Assembly (NCBI GenBank): GCA_946886975.1
Contig: CAMPJV010000037.1
Span: 1 to 12,530 of the forward strand
Direction of reading: 5' to 3'
DNA: 12,530 nucleotides
DNA from: an uncultured Taibaiella sp.
GTDB lineage: Bacteria; Bacteroidota; Bacteroidia; Chitinophagales; Chitinophagaceae
Shown piece by piece: positions 12,404 through 12,530 of the stretch (the first letter of the stretch is position 1; each line of letters begins with the position of its first letter). The notes beneath the pieces are model-generated. The model did not search any database, had not been told where the DNA came from, and worked only from the letters and a program-made list of their open reading frames with translations. A program made the position numbers and the translations under genes.

Positions 12404-12517
12404 ATGAGAATGAAATTCGATGCTCAGGAGGAGCACAAAAAAGACTACTGGCTAGGCATAACTGGTTCAGTATTAATACTGGTTACCATAATAACAGTCT
12501 TACTTCAGATTTCCTGA
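12404..12517 (+). CDS. Second tiny single-TM protein (37 aa)
   Basis: ATG to TGA encodes 37 residues. The first 15 are polar and charged (MRMKFDAQEEHKKDY), then WLGITGSVLILVTIITVLLQIS gives one transmembrane helix that runs to the C-terminus. An alternative start is the in-frame Met3 (12410). The clear split between a charged head and a hydrophobic tail supports a real tail-anchored small protein. The helix is at the other end compared with the 34-aa protein upstream, and the two are not obvious copies. No homologue or function can be named from sequence alone. Confidence 0.55.
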   Translation: MRMKFDAQEEHKKDYWLGITGSVLILVTIITVLLQIS

Positions 12518-12530
12518 TAACTTAAAAAAG

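Overview
The window looks like chromosomal DNA of a member of the Bacteroidota, most likely a Chitinophagaceae-type relative. Four things point there: a secreted M43-type metalloprotease with a type IX secretion (T9SS) C-terminal sorting domain; a ParC of the Bacteroidota type; a bifunctional nuclease (BFN) fused to a UVR motif; and several upstream regions with the Bacteroidota -7 promoter element TAnnTTTG and no clear Shine-Dalgarno sequence. MqnE indicates menaquinone synthesis by the futalosine route. No phage, IS, CRISPR, tRNA or rRNA is visible, and the gene order looks like an ordinary core or semi-core chromosome.

Layout. 1-472 (+): 3' end of a CCG-domain (Fe-S) protein. 531-2845 (-): a two-gene signalling operon, a soluble triple-PAS histidine kinase whose stop overlaps the start of a stand-alone receiver protein by 4 nt. 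2846-3140: divergent intergenic region. 3141-4274 (+): a two-TM protein of unknown function, then a conserved unknown Bacteroidota protein with a SGCSTDS motif. A strong bidirectional terminator separates the latter from a convergent exported protein of unknown function (4349-4954, -). 4955-5417: a 463-bp gap with a promoter-like element and possible RNA structure. 5418-7934 (+): topoisomerase IV subunit A. 8004-8612 (+): BFN-UVR nuclease. 8644-9999 (+): T9SS metalloprotease, overlapping mqnE (9996-11147, +) by 4 nt. A clear terminator follows mqnE, then a convergent lipoprotein gene (11280-12011, -). The last 500 bp hold two very small single-TM protein genes (12125-12229 and 12404-12517, both +), separated by an AT-rich inverted repeat.

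How the genes work together. The kinase and receiver probably form one phosphorelay with a cytoplasmic input. Most other genes look individually transcribed; the BFN, protease and mqnE genes run head to tail without an obvious strong terminator between them. I see no convincing undescribed multi-gene system. The observations most worth a second look are a terminator-like hairpin inside the mqnE coding start, the protease/mqnE overlap with a candidate internal promoter, the two tiny membrane proteins, the conserved unknown gene at 3765, and the altered metalloprotease zinc motif.
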